This document shows positions 8,985-16,707 of a stretch of DNA of 35,602 nt, one piece after another (position 1 is the first letter of the stretch; every line of letters starts with the position of its first letter). Origin of the DNA: an uncultured bacterium (lineage in GTDB: Bacteria > Verrucomicrobiota > Kiritimatiellia > PWTM01); assembly GCA_937139365.1 (NCBI GenBank), contig CAKZPT010000096.1, positions 1-35,602 of the forward strand. The letters run 5' to 3'. The position numbers were made by a program, and so were the translations under genes. Below the pieces are notes generated by a model. It ran no database searches, was not told the DNA's origin, and saw only the letters and a program-made list of their open reading frames with translations.

Positions 8985-9184
8985 CGCTGATCACATTCCT
9001 TCTGGCGCTGGCGGCAACGGCGCTGTGTTTCGCGGGCATCGGGATCGGCCTCTGGCTCGGCCGGCGGCGACGGATCGGCGCCTGCGCGTGCGAGTTCAAC
9101 GTCGAACGCGCCCGCCGGCCAATGACCGGCGCTTGCAGCTGTTGCGCCGGCCCCCGCGACGGGTCGCCGTCGGCCTGCGGCTGA
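8978..9184 (+). CDS. Small Cys-rich membrane protein, possibly NqrM-like
   Basis: A 68-residue protein. One N-terminal transmembrane helix (about 4-26, LITFLLALAATALCFAGIGIGLWL) is followed by an arginine patch (GRRRRIG) and a tail with six cysteines arranged as CAC, then CSCC, then a final Cys. The layout (one TM, G-x-C cluster, then C-x-C-C) resembles NqrM/DUF539, which helps deliver iron to Na+-translocating NADH:quinone reductase, but the GSCGGL motif of NqrM is not intact, so this is tentative. No nqr genes are in the window. Its start overlaps the divergent HAD start by 7 bases, no Shine-Dalgarno sequence is visible, and the stop lies 16 bases from the convergent DUF3857 gene. Confidence 0.55.
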   Translation: MSSLITFLLALAATALCFAGIGIGLWLGRRRRIGACACEFNVERARRPMTGACSCCAGPRDGSPSACG

Positions 9185-9200
9185 CCAACCGGCACCCCGC

Positions 9201-12200
9201 TCACGGCGTGTCCGCCATCCGGATAGCCACCACGGCGGCCCCCGGATGCCGCAGCCGTCGCGCGAGCTCCAACAGGTCCGCATAATGCGAGGCCGGAATC
9301 ACCGCCGGTCCCAGCCGCACCGACCGGCGCCAAACCAGCATGCCCGCCGAGCACTCGAGATGGTGCGCGACCTCGGCCCCGTCGGTCAGACGCCATTCCC
9401 ACGCGGCCGGTCGAATCGCGGCGACACCCCCGGGCCAGCGGACGCGCACCTCTAGGTCTGCCCGGGCAGCGTCAGGCCAATACAGAGGGGCGACGCGCGA
9501 TTCGGGGCCGAGACCCGGCAGCTCGGGTGGCTCGGCCGGTAGCCAGAAATGCATCCACCCCTCCGCGCGCGGCGCAAAGTCCGCGATCCGCACCGCGACC
9601 TCCTCCACCGCCGGATGAGCGTCGGTCCGCCACGTCGTCATCCCCTCGGCCACCGCGTCCTGCGCGAGCGCCGCCACCCGCTCCTGATGATGGCGACGCC
9701 GCTCCTCCGGCGACATCTCGGCGATCCGCCGGACAAACTCCGCGTGTCGCATGCCGTAATACTCGATCCGCCTTTGTAGCCGTGCGCCACCGTCGGCCGC
9801 CAGCTCGATCTCGACGCTGGTCACCGTCCGAGAGCGGAACTCCGCCGGAGGCTCGACCGTGACGATCCGGCCGGAGGCCAGATCCACCGCAGCATGGCCC
9901 TCGTGCGGTGTCGCGCCGGGCTCGGCGTACTGGTCGGTGTCGTTGAGTATTAGGGGGCGGCCAGCCTCGTCCTCGACGACGACGAGCACGACGGGGCAGT
10001 GCTCGGGCTGGGGTGCGTCCGCCAGCGGGGACTCCAGCCCAAGGCCCGCCGGCACCGTCGTGGCGACGAGGAATCGCGGGCGCAATCCCGCCGCCGAGAC
10101 CATGGCCGCCATCAACGCCGCACGGTCGGCCGAATGCCCGTACCCCTCCTTCAACGTCCGGTCCGCCGGCGTCAAAGAACCTCGGGGCAGAATCCACGGC
10201 GCTGGGCCGGCGGGGCGAACGGCGGTGGCCACGAAATCCCGGATGGCTCTCACACGCGCAACCGCGCCGGTGCGGCGCTCGACCAAGGCGGCCGCGCGAC
10301 GGCCAGCCTCGGGCGCAGCGGCGGCCGCCGAGTTCAGCTCCGCCGCCCAAGCCTCTCCCAGCGCCTTCCAGTTCCCCGCGCTGAACCACACCGAGGGGCG
10401 GCCGATCCAAGCCGGCAGCATCGCGCTCTCGCGCGGGACGGCGGGCAGGCGGGTCGCCGTCCACTCCATGCACACGACGCCGTCGTTCGTCGCGCAGGAC
10501 CTCGCCGCGTCGCCGGCAAAGTCGGCGACTCGTAGCGGAAGGTCCGCCGGAAAGCGCACGCGGACCATGCGCCGGGCGACCGGCTCGAAGGCGTCGAGCA
10601 CCTCGACGCCGGCGAAACACCAGCGGTTGCTATAGGAGCCGACGGTTCGGAAACGGATGGTGGAACCGACGGCAACGGCGGGCAACGGGGCGACGCGCAG
10701 ACGGCCGCGCGCATATCGGGGGGCGTCGGCGGACCAACCCTGCTCCATTGTCTGCACGTCGGCCGGGTCGAGCCGGCGGACGACGCCGTCGGGCTCAGCC
10801 ACCTCGGCCTCGAGGATCTCGACGCGGTCGGCGCCTTCGATGTACGGCAGCTTGAGTTCGGCGTTCGCCTTGACCCCGGCGTAGGTCAGGATCCGCTTCG
10901 TCACGGCATTGGTGACCGTCCAGGCGCCGGCCCCCTCCACGGCGTAGTCGGTGACGATTTCCACAAATTCCGCGTCCGGCTCGGGCGGCGGCGGCGCGGC
11001 GTCGGCCGTGGCCGGGGCGGGCTCCGCGGCCGGCGGGGCATCGAAGATCGCGCGCCGGCGCCGGGCGGCTTCGATGCGGCGCAGGGCGTCCTTCAGCCCG
11101 GCGTACTCGGCCGGGTCGAGCTCCGGTTTTCGAACGAGCGCCTCCGTCTCGGCCTCGAGGTGGCCCTCCGCCACACGCCACCGGCGCCGCCACGAGAAGC
11201 CGGGGGCGTCGAGGTCCTCGAAGGATGGCACGTGGAGGGCGACGCCGAAGGCGGGGCCCGGATCGAGCCGGACCCGCTCGGCGACGCCGCAGGAATACTC
11301 CGTGACCAGAGGGTATCGGCGCCGTTCGAGTCCCGCGGAGCCAAGGGCGCCGTGCATGACCCCGAACGCCCCGGCGAGGCTTGGCGGTGCGACCAGGGCA
11401 ATGCCGGCGCCGCGGACGGACAGATCCGGCGCATCGAACTGGAGACGGGCGATCAGCGGCCGACCCCGGTCCTGCATGTCGGCCGGGTCGAGTTCCAGGG
11501 ATTGAACGCGCACTCCGGGCAGGGCGCGCTCCACCGCGGTTTCGAGGAACCGACGGCGCTCGTCGGGTTTTCGGCGGGCGAAGAAGCCCCGGTAGGCGTT
11601 GTCGTTGACACCCTCGAACCGGAGTTCGGCGCGGCCGCGCAGGCGGCCGGCGGCATCGAGGGCGGCGTCGAGGGCGATCCGGACGAGGTTGGATTCGGCC
11701 GGCTGCACGGGCGACGTGCGCAGCGGCTCGCCCTCGGGCGAGGCGACCAGGTAGCTGCGGTTGGCCAGATGGGCGGGCAGCAGGTGGCGTGTGGTCTCGT
11801 CGGTCGGATCCATCAGCAGCCACGATCCATCCCGCAGTCGGGCGGCGGAGATGGCGTGGTTAAAGTAGGGCAACGGGACCTCCGGATCGCAGCGGGGCCC
11901 GACGTGGATCAACACCGGATATCCTTCGATGCCCGCGAGGCGGTGCATCGCGGCCAGCAGGGCGGCCTTGTCGCGGCAAACGCCGTGGCGGTTGCGAAAG
12001 GTCAGGTCGACGTCGTGGGGCTCGTAGCCGGGCGCCTCCGTCTCCGGCGTCAGGCCAACGTAGCGGACTTTCTGCGAGACGAAGGCAAACAAGGACTCGA
12101 CGCGGGCGCGTTCGTCCTCCAGCCCGGCGACCAGCTCGCGCACTGCCTGCGGAATCTCCTGGCCCTTCGGTTCAAGGCGGGGCCGGCAGAGGTTCCAGTA

Positions 12201-12998
12201 CCAGCGCGAGATGGACGGCCAATCCTCGCAGGTGCTCACCAGCACCCGCTGGACCACGGCGGAGGCGTCGGGCATGTCGGGCTCGGGGAACATCCGCGGC
12301 ACGTCGCGCGCGATCCACCGGTGGAGCCGGCCGTCGGGCAGGTCCTCCACCTCGTAGCGGACGGTGCCCGGGACCTCGTCGCGCACGACCTTGTGCCGCA
12401 GCGGCCGCGCGGCCGGCGCGCGCACCTCATAGACGGACCGCAGGATCGGCGCCGTGCCCTCGAGCAGGCAGACGTCGTACCACTGGTCCGGGATCCGCAC
12501 GCGCACATCGCGCCGCCACGCGCGCACACGCATCACATCCCCCGTCTCCACGCCGGGCACACCGACCGACAGGATCCGGTGGCCTGGATCATAGATGTTC
12601 TGCCCCATCTGAGAGGCATCGATCGAGACGCGTGTCAGCGGGGCGGGATCGATGTCCACACGCCGGCCGTCCGCCTTCCACAGCTCAACGCGTTCGACGA
12701 CGACGGTCGTGTAGAATTGGTGGAAGCCGATCCGCAGCACCGACGCGTCGCGCCGGCCCCGTTCCGTCAGCACGCGCGTGAAGCTGTCGTACCGCGTCTC
12801 CGCGGTCCCGTCCGGCGCGTAGGCGACGCGCTCGAGATCGTCCACGACGACGAGATCGGCGTCGGGGAACCGCTCCGGCGTGGCGAGGCGGGCGGCCTCC
12901 AGCGCCGCCACGGGGTCGAGCATCTCCGCCGACGGCCCGCCCCCCGCCCACGCGGCGCAGACCGCGGCGCATCCGCAGACGATGGCCTGACGAATCAT
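9201..12998 (-). CDS. Exported tandem DUF3857/transglutaminase-like protein (1265 aa)
   Basis: The N-terminus is a signal peptide (about 1-20, IVCGCAAVCAAWAGG). Two successive copies of the DUF3857 plus transglutaminase-like architecture follow. Copy 1 spans about 45-640, with a papain-like triad at Cys341 (RHGVCRDKAALL), His381 (YFNHAIS) and Asp397 (LLMDPTDE). After an Ala/Pro-rich linker (about 652-676), copy 2 runs from about 677 to the end. At the position of the first Cys it has Ser956 (GYGHSADRAALMAAM), while His1000 and Asp1020/1022 remain, so the second domain is probably catalytically dead. The family is periplasmic and of unknown substrate. The start is leaderless-like: TATAGT at 13008-13013 ends 9 bases before the ATG. 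It is not obviously linked to its neighbours. Confidence 0.88.
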   Translation of the reverse strand: MIRQAIVCGCAAVCAAWAGGGPSAEMLDPVAALEAARLATPERFPDADLVVVDDLERVAYAPDGTAETRYDSFTRVLTERGRRDASVLRIGFHQFYTTVVVERVELWKADGRRVDIDPAPLTRVSIDASQMGQNIYDPGHRILSVGVPGVETGDVMRVRAWRRDVRVRIPDQWYDVCLLEGTAPILRSVYEVRAPAARPLRHKVVRDEVPGTVRYEVEDLPDGRLHRWIARDVPRMFPEPDMPDASAVVQRVLVSTCEDWPSISRWYWNLCRPRLEPKGQEIPQAVRELVAGLEDERARVESLFAFVSQKVRYVGLTPETEAPGYEPHDVDLTFRNRHGVCRDKAALLAAMHRLAGIEGYPVLIHVGPRCDPEVPLPYFNHAISAARLRDGSWLLMDPTDETTRHLLPAHLANRSYLVASPEGEPLRTSPVQPAESNLVRIALDAALDAAGRLRGRAELRFEGVNDNAYRGFFARRKPDERRRFLETAVERALPGVRVQSLELDPADMQDRGRPLIARLQFDAPDLSVRGAGIALVAPPSLAGAFGVMHGALGSAGLERRRYPLVTEYSCGVAERVRLDPGPAFGVALHVPSFEDLDAPGFSWRRRWRVAEGHLEAETEALVRKPELDPAEYAGLKDALRRIEAARRRRAIFDAPPAAEPAPATADAAPPPPEPDAEFVEIVTDYAVEGAGAWTVTNAVTKRILTYAGVKANAELKLPYIEGADRVEILEAEVAEPDGVVRRLDPADVQTMEQGWSADAPRYARGRLRVAPLPAVAVGSTIRFRTVGSYSNRWCFAGVEVLDAFEPVARRMVRVRFPADLPLRVADFAGDAARSCATNDGVVCMEWTATRLPAVPRESAMLPAWIGRPSVWFSAGNWKALGEAWAAELNSAAAAAPEAGRRAAALVERRTGAVARVRAIRDFVATAVRPAGPAPWILPRGSLTPADRTLKEGYGHSADRAALMAAMVSAAGLRPRFLVATTVPAGLGLESPLADAPQPEHCPVVLVVVEDEAGRPLILNDTDQYAEPGATPHEGHAAVDLASGRIVTVEPPAEFRSRTVTSVEIELAADGGARLQRRIEYYGMRHAEFVRRIAEMSPEERRRHHQERVAALAQDAVAEGMTTWRTDAHPAVEEVAVRIADFAPRAEGWMHFWLPAEPPELPGLGPESRVAPLYWPDAARADLEVRVRWPGGVAAIRPAAWEWRLTDGAEVAHHLECSAGMLVWRRSVRLGPAVIPASHYADLLELARRLRHPGAAVVAIRMADTP

Positions 12999-13007
12999 GG
13001 CGCCGTC

Positions 13008-13013
13008 ACTATA
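13008..13013 (-). promoter_or_regulatory. -10 box of a probable leaderless promoter (DUF3857 gene)
   Basis: Read on the minus strand this is TATAGT, ending 9 bases before the ATG at 12998. No Shine-Dalgarno sequence fits between them. Transcription starting about 7 bases after the -10 box would begin at or next to the start codon. No good -35 hexamer was found at 16-18 bases. Confidence 0.45.
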
Positions 13014-13064
13014 CCGGCACCGACGGCGTCCACCAGCCGGACGCCGGGCCGCTGTTCCCCGCGC

Positions 13065-14243
13065 TCAGGAGGGCCGCCGCCCGTCCATCAGCTCCATGAA
13101 CTCCTGGAACAGGTAGGTCGAGTCGTGCGGCCCCGGACACGCCTCGGGGTGGTACTGCACCGAAAAGATCGGCCGCCGTCGATGCCGCAGGCCCTCCGAC
13201 GTCCGATCGTTCAAGTTAATGTGCGTCGTCTCGACCTGCTCCGGATCCAGCGACTCCAGGTCGACCGCGAAACCGTGATTCTGCGAGGTGATCTCGACCT
13301 TGCCGGTCCGGCGGTTCAGCACCGGCTGGTTGGCGCCGCGGTGGCCGAACTTGAGCTTGTAGGTGCGCCCGCCCATGGCCAGCGCCAGCAGTTGATGCCC
13401 GAAGCAGATGCCGAAGATCGGCACTTCGGTGCGCATGAGGTCGCGCAGAATCCCGATCGTGGTCTGCACGCCCTCGGGGTCGCCCGGCCCGTTGGAGATG
13501 AACACGCCGTCCGGCCGGCTGGCGAGAATCTCGGCGGCGGGGGTCTGGTTGGGGAAGACCTCCACCTCGCAGCCGAGCCGCGCCAGCAGGCGCAACTGGT
13601 TAAACTTCACGCCGCAGTCGAGCACCGCCACCCGCCGCGGCTTCGCCGGCCGGGCAACGCCCGACCCGAGCAAGCGGTCGTAGGCGCGGAACTCCGGTCC
13701 GATCAGCGGAAACCGGTCGAGCGCGGCATGCTCCCCCGGCCAGGTGTATCGCCGCGCTGCGCTGACCTCGGTCGAAAGGTCCCTCCCCACCAGCCCCGGC
13801 GACCGGCGCGCCTTCTCAACGAGGGAATCGGGATCGGGGTCGGTCGTCGAGACCACGCCCTTCATCGCACCGCGCGAGCGGATGTGGAGCGTGACCGCGC
13901 GCGTGTCGACGTGGTGGACGCCGATCAATCCCTTCGACTCGAGAAACTCGGGCAGGGACATCACGGCTCGCCAGTTGCTCGGCCGCCGGCTGCACTCGCC
14001 GACGACGAGGGCCGCGCAGTGCGGCCGCCACGACTCCATGTCCTCGGCCGTGATGCCGTAGTTGCCGATCAGCGGGTAGGTCAGGGTCACGATCTGGCCG
14101 TGATAGGAGGGGTCGGTCAGGATCTCTTGGTAGCCGGTCATTGAGGTATTGAAGACCAGCTCCCCGTACACCTCGCCCTCGCCGGCGAAGGCCTCGCCCT
14201 CGAACCACGTGCCGTCTTCCAGAGCGATGATCGCCTTTTTCAT
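13065..14243 (-). CDS. carA: Carbamoyl-phosphate synthase small (glutaminase) subunit
   Basis: A 392-residue class I glutamine amidotransferase subunit that hydrolyses glutamine and supplies ammonia to CarB for carbamoyl phosphate (arginine and pyrimidine synthesis). The start at 14243 is chosen from the family N-terminus KKAIIALEDGTWFEGEAF; an in-frame extension to 14372 crosses the upstream repeat array and is not coding. Residues 1-150 are the CarA-specific domain (NTSMTGYQEILTDPSY). The amidotransferase domain has nucleophile Cys280 in FGICFGHQ and His365 with Glu367 in SVQYHPEA. The length is normal and all catalytic residues are present. carB is not in the window, which is common for scattered car genes. 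The four-copy palindrome array lies 92-202 bases upstream. Confidence 0.96.
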   Translation of the reverse strand: MKKAIIALEDGTWFEGEAFAGEGEVYGELVFNTSMTGYQEILTDPSYHGQIVTLTYPLIGNYGITAEDMESWRPHCAALVVGECSRRPSNWRAVMSLPEFLESKGLIGVHHVDTRAVTLHIRSRGAMKGVVSTTDPDPDSLVEKARRSPGLVGRDLSTEVSAARRYTWPGEHAALDRFPLIGPEFRAYDRLLGSGVARPAKPRRVAVLDCGVKFNQLRLLARLGCEVEVFPNQTPAAEILASRPDGVFISNGPGDPEGVQTTIGILRDLMRTEVPIFGICFGHQLLALAMGGRTYKLKFGHRGANQPVLNRRTGKVEITSQNHGFAVDLESLDPEQVETTHINLNDRTSEGLRHRRRPIFSVQYHPEACPGPHDSTYLFQEFMELMDGRRPS

Positions 14244-14334
14244 TGTACGTGCCGGCCATCGGCCGGGCGGGCACGTATGCGCCATTTTGGGGCCGAAATC
14301 AAGCCGCACCACGCCTCGTCGTTCCCCGTCGGGC

Positions 14335-14445
14335 TTCCGAACATTGGACGATCCGGCGCCCAAAGGTTCCAACCCTTGGAACGGCCAGGGCCAAAACGTT
14401 CCAACCCTTGGAAGCTCCGGGCGGCGGCGTGTCCAATCCTTGGAC
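14335..14445. repeat. Four TTCCAA-N3-TTGGAA palindromes at exact 32-base spacing
   Basis: Copies begin at 14335 (TTCCGA-ACA-TTGGAC, degenerate), 14367 (TTCCAA-CCC-TTGGAA), 14399 (same) and 14431 (GTCCAA-TCC-TTGGAC). Each is a 15-base dyad of two 6-base arms around a 3-base spacer, and the start-to-start distance is 32 bases every time, close to three DNA turns. The sequence between copies is not conserved except for a CCAAAG/CCAAAAC tract just before two of them. It lies between carA and the end of an isomerase remnant. The phasing suggests cooperative binding of a dimeric protein on one DNA face. The 15-base dyad is too short for a CRISPR repeat, and no spacer or leader structure is present. 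Confidence 0.85.
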
Positions 14446-14459
14446 AGCTTCGGCCGCCG

Positions 14460-14943
14460 TCAGGCGCCGGGCAAGTCGAAGGCGATGCGCCCGATGAACT
14501 CGAGCGCGGCGCGGGCGGCCGCCGCAATTTCGGCCGGCGCTCCCGGCGGCAGGCACTCGATCATCATCGTACCGGAATCCGCCGGCCGTCAGCCGGCGCA
14601 ACATCGCCGGAAAATCCGCCCGGCCGGAACCTGGCGCGATGTTCTCAAGGGCGCGAAGTCCTTTACGCAGAACCCGGTGACCAGCCCGTCCAGCAGGCTG
14701 GCCTGCTCGGCCGGATCGAGTCGCCCGTCCGAGTAGTAGAGGATGTTGCCGGCGTCGAACCCGACGCGAAAGTTGGGCCGGTCCACGCGCCGCACCCAGT
14801 CGCGCACCTGTTCGGCCGTCGCGTTGAGGCCGCCGTGCGGCTCGATGACGATCGCCATACGCCGTTTGGCGGCGTACGGGGCGCATTCGCGCACGGCGCC
14901 GAGCCAACCGTCGGCCAGGCCGGCGTTTCCCGTGCCGCCGAGA
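14460..14943 (-). pseudogene. Sugar phosphate isomerase/epimerase (TIM barrel), 3' fragment
   Basis: The back half of an AP-endonuclease-2-type TIM-barrel isomerase. It reads GGTGNAGLADGWLGAVRECA, then MAIVIEPHGGLNATAEQVRD (conserved metal-ligand Glu-Pro-His), FRVGFDAGNILYY and FCVKDFAPL. Two shifts follow: the frame moves after KDFAPL to LENIAPGSGRADFPAMLRRL, then again to MMIECLPPGAPAEIAAAARA, ending FDLPGA-stop at 14460-14462. The front half of the barrel is absent. Instead, the sequence runs directly into a Gfo/Idh oxidoreductase remnant at about 14944. It is non-functional. Confidence 0.8.
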
Positions 14944-15590
14944 GTGCACCAGGTCGATGAAATGGCTACCCAGCCCCGGGACCGGCCCCTGCGAGAATTC
15001 ACCGTACCAGCCGGAGTCGACGTCGGCCCGGAATGGCCGCGGCAAGCGGTACGTCAGGAACTCGGCCCATTCGACGTCCTCGGCGCGGACGTCCTTGTGG
15101 GACCAGAAGGGCTTTTCGGCGTTGCGGACCTCCTCGATTCGCGTAATCTGGCCCAACACGCCCGAGCGCAGCACCTCATGGCATCCGACGATCGCTGGCA
15201 GGCTCCGCAGCTGCGTGCCCACCTGGCAGACCACGCCGGCCCGTCGGACGGCGTCCACCGCGCGGACGACGCGGTCGAACTCGGTGCCGAGCGGCTTTTC
15301 GACGTAAATGCGCTTCCCCGCCCGCGCCGCTGCCTCCAGGTGCGTCGTGTGCTGGTGGCCGCAGAAAGCGATCATCACCGCGTCGAGGTCGGCGACCTCC
15401 AGAGCTCCCGGTACAAGACGAACTGGCGCGGCTCACTTCCGAACCACTCCTTCGCCCGCACGGCGGCGTCCTCGCGCGCCTTCCGCCACGGGTCCGCCAC
15501 CGCGACCCCCTCGAGGTTCATCGCCTGCGCATGGGGTCGGATGCCGCCCAGGAGGGCGCCGCCGCCGCGGCTGCCACTCTTCCAACTTCT
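14944..15590 (-). pseudogene. Gfo/Idh/MocA oxidoreductase, 5' fragment fused to isomerase remnant
   Basis: The N-terminal Rossmann half and start of the catalytic domain of a Gfo/Idh/MocA dehydrogenase. It reads GSRGGGALLGGIRPHAQAM, LEGVAVADPWRKARED and, after a 1-base loss near 15396-15405, LEVADLDAVMIAFCGHQHT. The diagnostic EKP motif is in RIYVEKPLGTEFD. The frame continues through WSHKDVRAEDVEWAEFL to GSHFIDLVH and then breaks into isomerase sequence. The true start codon is missing: upstream of about 15590 the frame has no plausible N-terminus. It is a truncated, frameshifted chimera left by a deletion between two genes of a sugar-catabolism cluster. Confidence 0.82.
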
Positions 15591-16031
15591 CTCTTTTCTT
15601 GGCTCGGCTAGATCTTCACCGGCTCGGCCTAGTCGAATCGAGTTGCCGAGCCTGAATGGCGACTCGACGATGCACTGACCGAGCCGATCGCCCGCCTGCG
15701 GGCGCTCTTGGCGACGGCGACCATGAGGCACGAAGGAGAGTTTGCGGACCCGAACTATACCGAGGGGGCGCTGCCCTCCAAGTTTGCAGCGACGATCGAA
15801 GCCCGCATCCGGACGACCGGTAGTGCCCCGGCCTCGCCGAAGGGCACCAACAACCCCACGGTCCGTCCGCTTAGGATTGACGGCCCCAATAGCTTTCAGA
15901 GAAGAAGGTATGCGGCCCGAGAGGCGCCGCGCACGGAGCGCGGTGGACACCCCGTCATCGCCCCAGTAGGATGGCGATCGACGCGTCCGCGCCAGGCCGG
16001 CCCGCCGGCGCGCGCAAGGAGGGCCACGATC
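15591..16031. other. 441-base region without a supported gene; repeats of GGCTCGGC
   Basis: GGCTCGGC occurs at 15601-15608 and 15621-15628, and its inverse GCCGAGCC at 15645-15652, so a hairpin with an 8-base stem and 16-base loop could form. From about 15632 the plus strand is open without stop into the methyltransferase gene (WRLDDALTEPIARLRALL, then FADPNYTEGALPSKFAATIE) with G/C-ending codons. This might be the remnant of another gene, but I do not recognise it and give it no product. AAGGAGG at 16016-16022 belongs to the methyltransferase. Confidence 0.5.
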
Positions 16032-16706
16032 ATGAAGGGCATGCTCGCCATCACGGCCGCCGCCGTCGCGCTCGCTTTCCCGGCCCCAGCCCCCGCCTCG
16101 CCCGAACGCCCCCGCATCAGCTTCGAGACGGCGACCCTGGCCGATAACCCAACTGAGCGGCGCATCCTGGAGGTGCTGGACGACGGCTTTCAACACCAAC
16201 GCCGCGGGAGCATGAGCGTGCCAAAGGAAGACGGCCGCATCCTGCGCCTGCTCACCGAGGCCATCGGAGCCAAACACGTCGTCGAGATCGGCACGTCGGT
16301 CGGCTACTCGGGCCTTTGGCTGACGCTGGCCCTCAAACGCACGGGCGGCCGGCTGACGACGTTTGAAATCGACGCGGACCGCGCGGCGAAGGCGCGGGAG
16401 AACTTCCGGAGGGCCGGGGTCGACGATATCGTCACCTTGGTCGAGGGCGATGCACACGTCGAGGTGACGAAGTTGAAAGACCCCATCGACCTGTTGTTCC
16501 TGGACGCCGACAAGGAGGGCTACATTGACTATCTGAACAAGCTCCTTCCGCTGGTGCGCCCCGGCGGGCTGATCGTCGCTCATAACATGAGCGAGCGGAT
16601 GGCCCATCCGCCCTACGTGCAGGCGGTCACCACGAACTCGGCGCTGGAGACGATCTTCATTAACATGCAGACCTCCGGCATCGGAATCACCCTGAAGAAG
16701 CGTTGA
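16032..16706 (+). CDS. SAM-dependent O-methyltransferase (family 3) with signal peptide
   Basis: A 224-residue protein. The start at 16032 is fixed by AAGGAGG at 16016-16022 and by a clear signal-peptide-like N-terminus (KGMLAITAAAVALAFPAPAPA, cleaved near residue 20), although the frame is open further upstream. The methyltransferase core is the catechol-O-methyltransferase-like family 3. SAM motif I is VVEIGTSVGYSGLWLTLAL (about 80-98), the acidic adenosine-binding residue is in TFEID, and DLLFLDADKEGYIDYLN supplies metal-ligand aspartates. The substrate is unknown. An exported SAM enzyme would lack SAM in the periplasm, so the lead may be a membrane anchor. It is followed after one base by the APC permease, so the two are probably cotranscribed. 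Confidence 0.82.
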   Translation: MKGMLAITAAAVALAFPAPAPASPERPRISFETATLADNPTERRILEVLDDGFQHQRRGSMSVPKEDGRILRLLTEAIGAKHVVEIGTSVGYSGLWLTLALKRTGGRLTTFEIDADRAAKARENFRRAGVDDIVTLVEGDAHVEVTKLKDPIDLLFLDADKEGYIDYLNKLLPLVRPGGLIVAHNMSERMAHPPYVQAVTTNSALETIFINMQTSGIGITLKKR

Positions 16707-16707
16707 G

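Noticed and set aside
11160-14144. 994-codon open frame on the plus strand
   Set aside because: It is antisense to the DUF3857 protein and carA, crosses both genes and their boundary, and has no domain or ribosome site. Such frames are expected at this GC content.
14246-14372. In-frame upstream extension of carA
   Set aside because: It would translate part of the palindrome array, and CarA proteins begin at the residue encoded at 14243.
14335-14445. CRISPR array
   Set aside because: The repeated part is only a 15-base dyad with varying central bases, the intervening 17 bases are partly similar, and there are no cas genes.
15580-15588. Half-site TTCCAA upstream of the Gfo/Idh fragment
   Set aside because: No TTGGAA arm follows and there is no phased partner.
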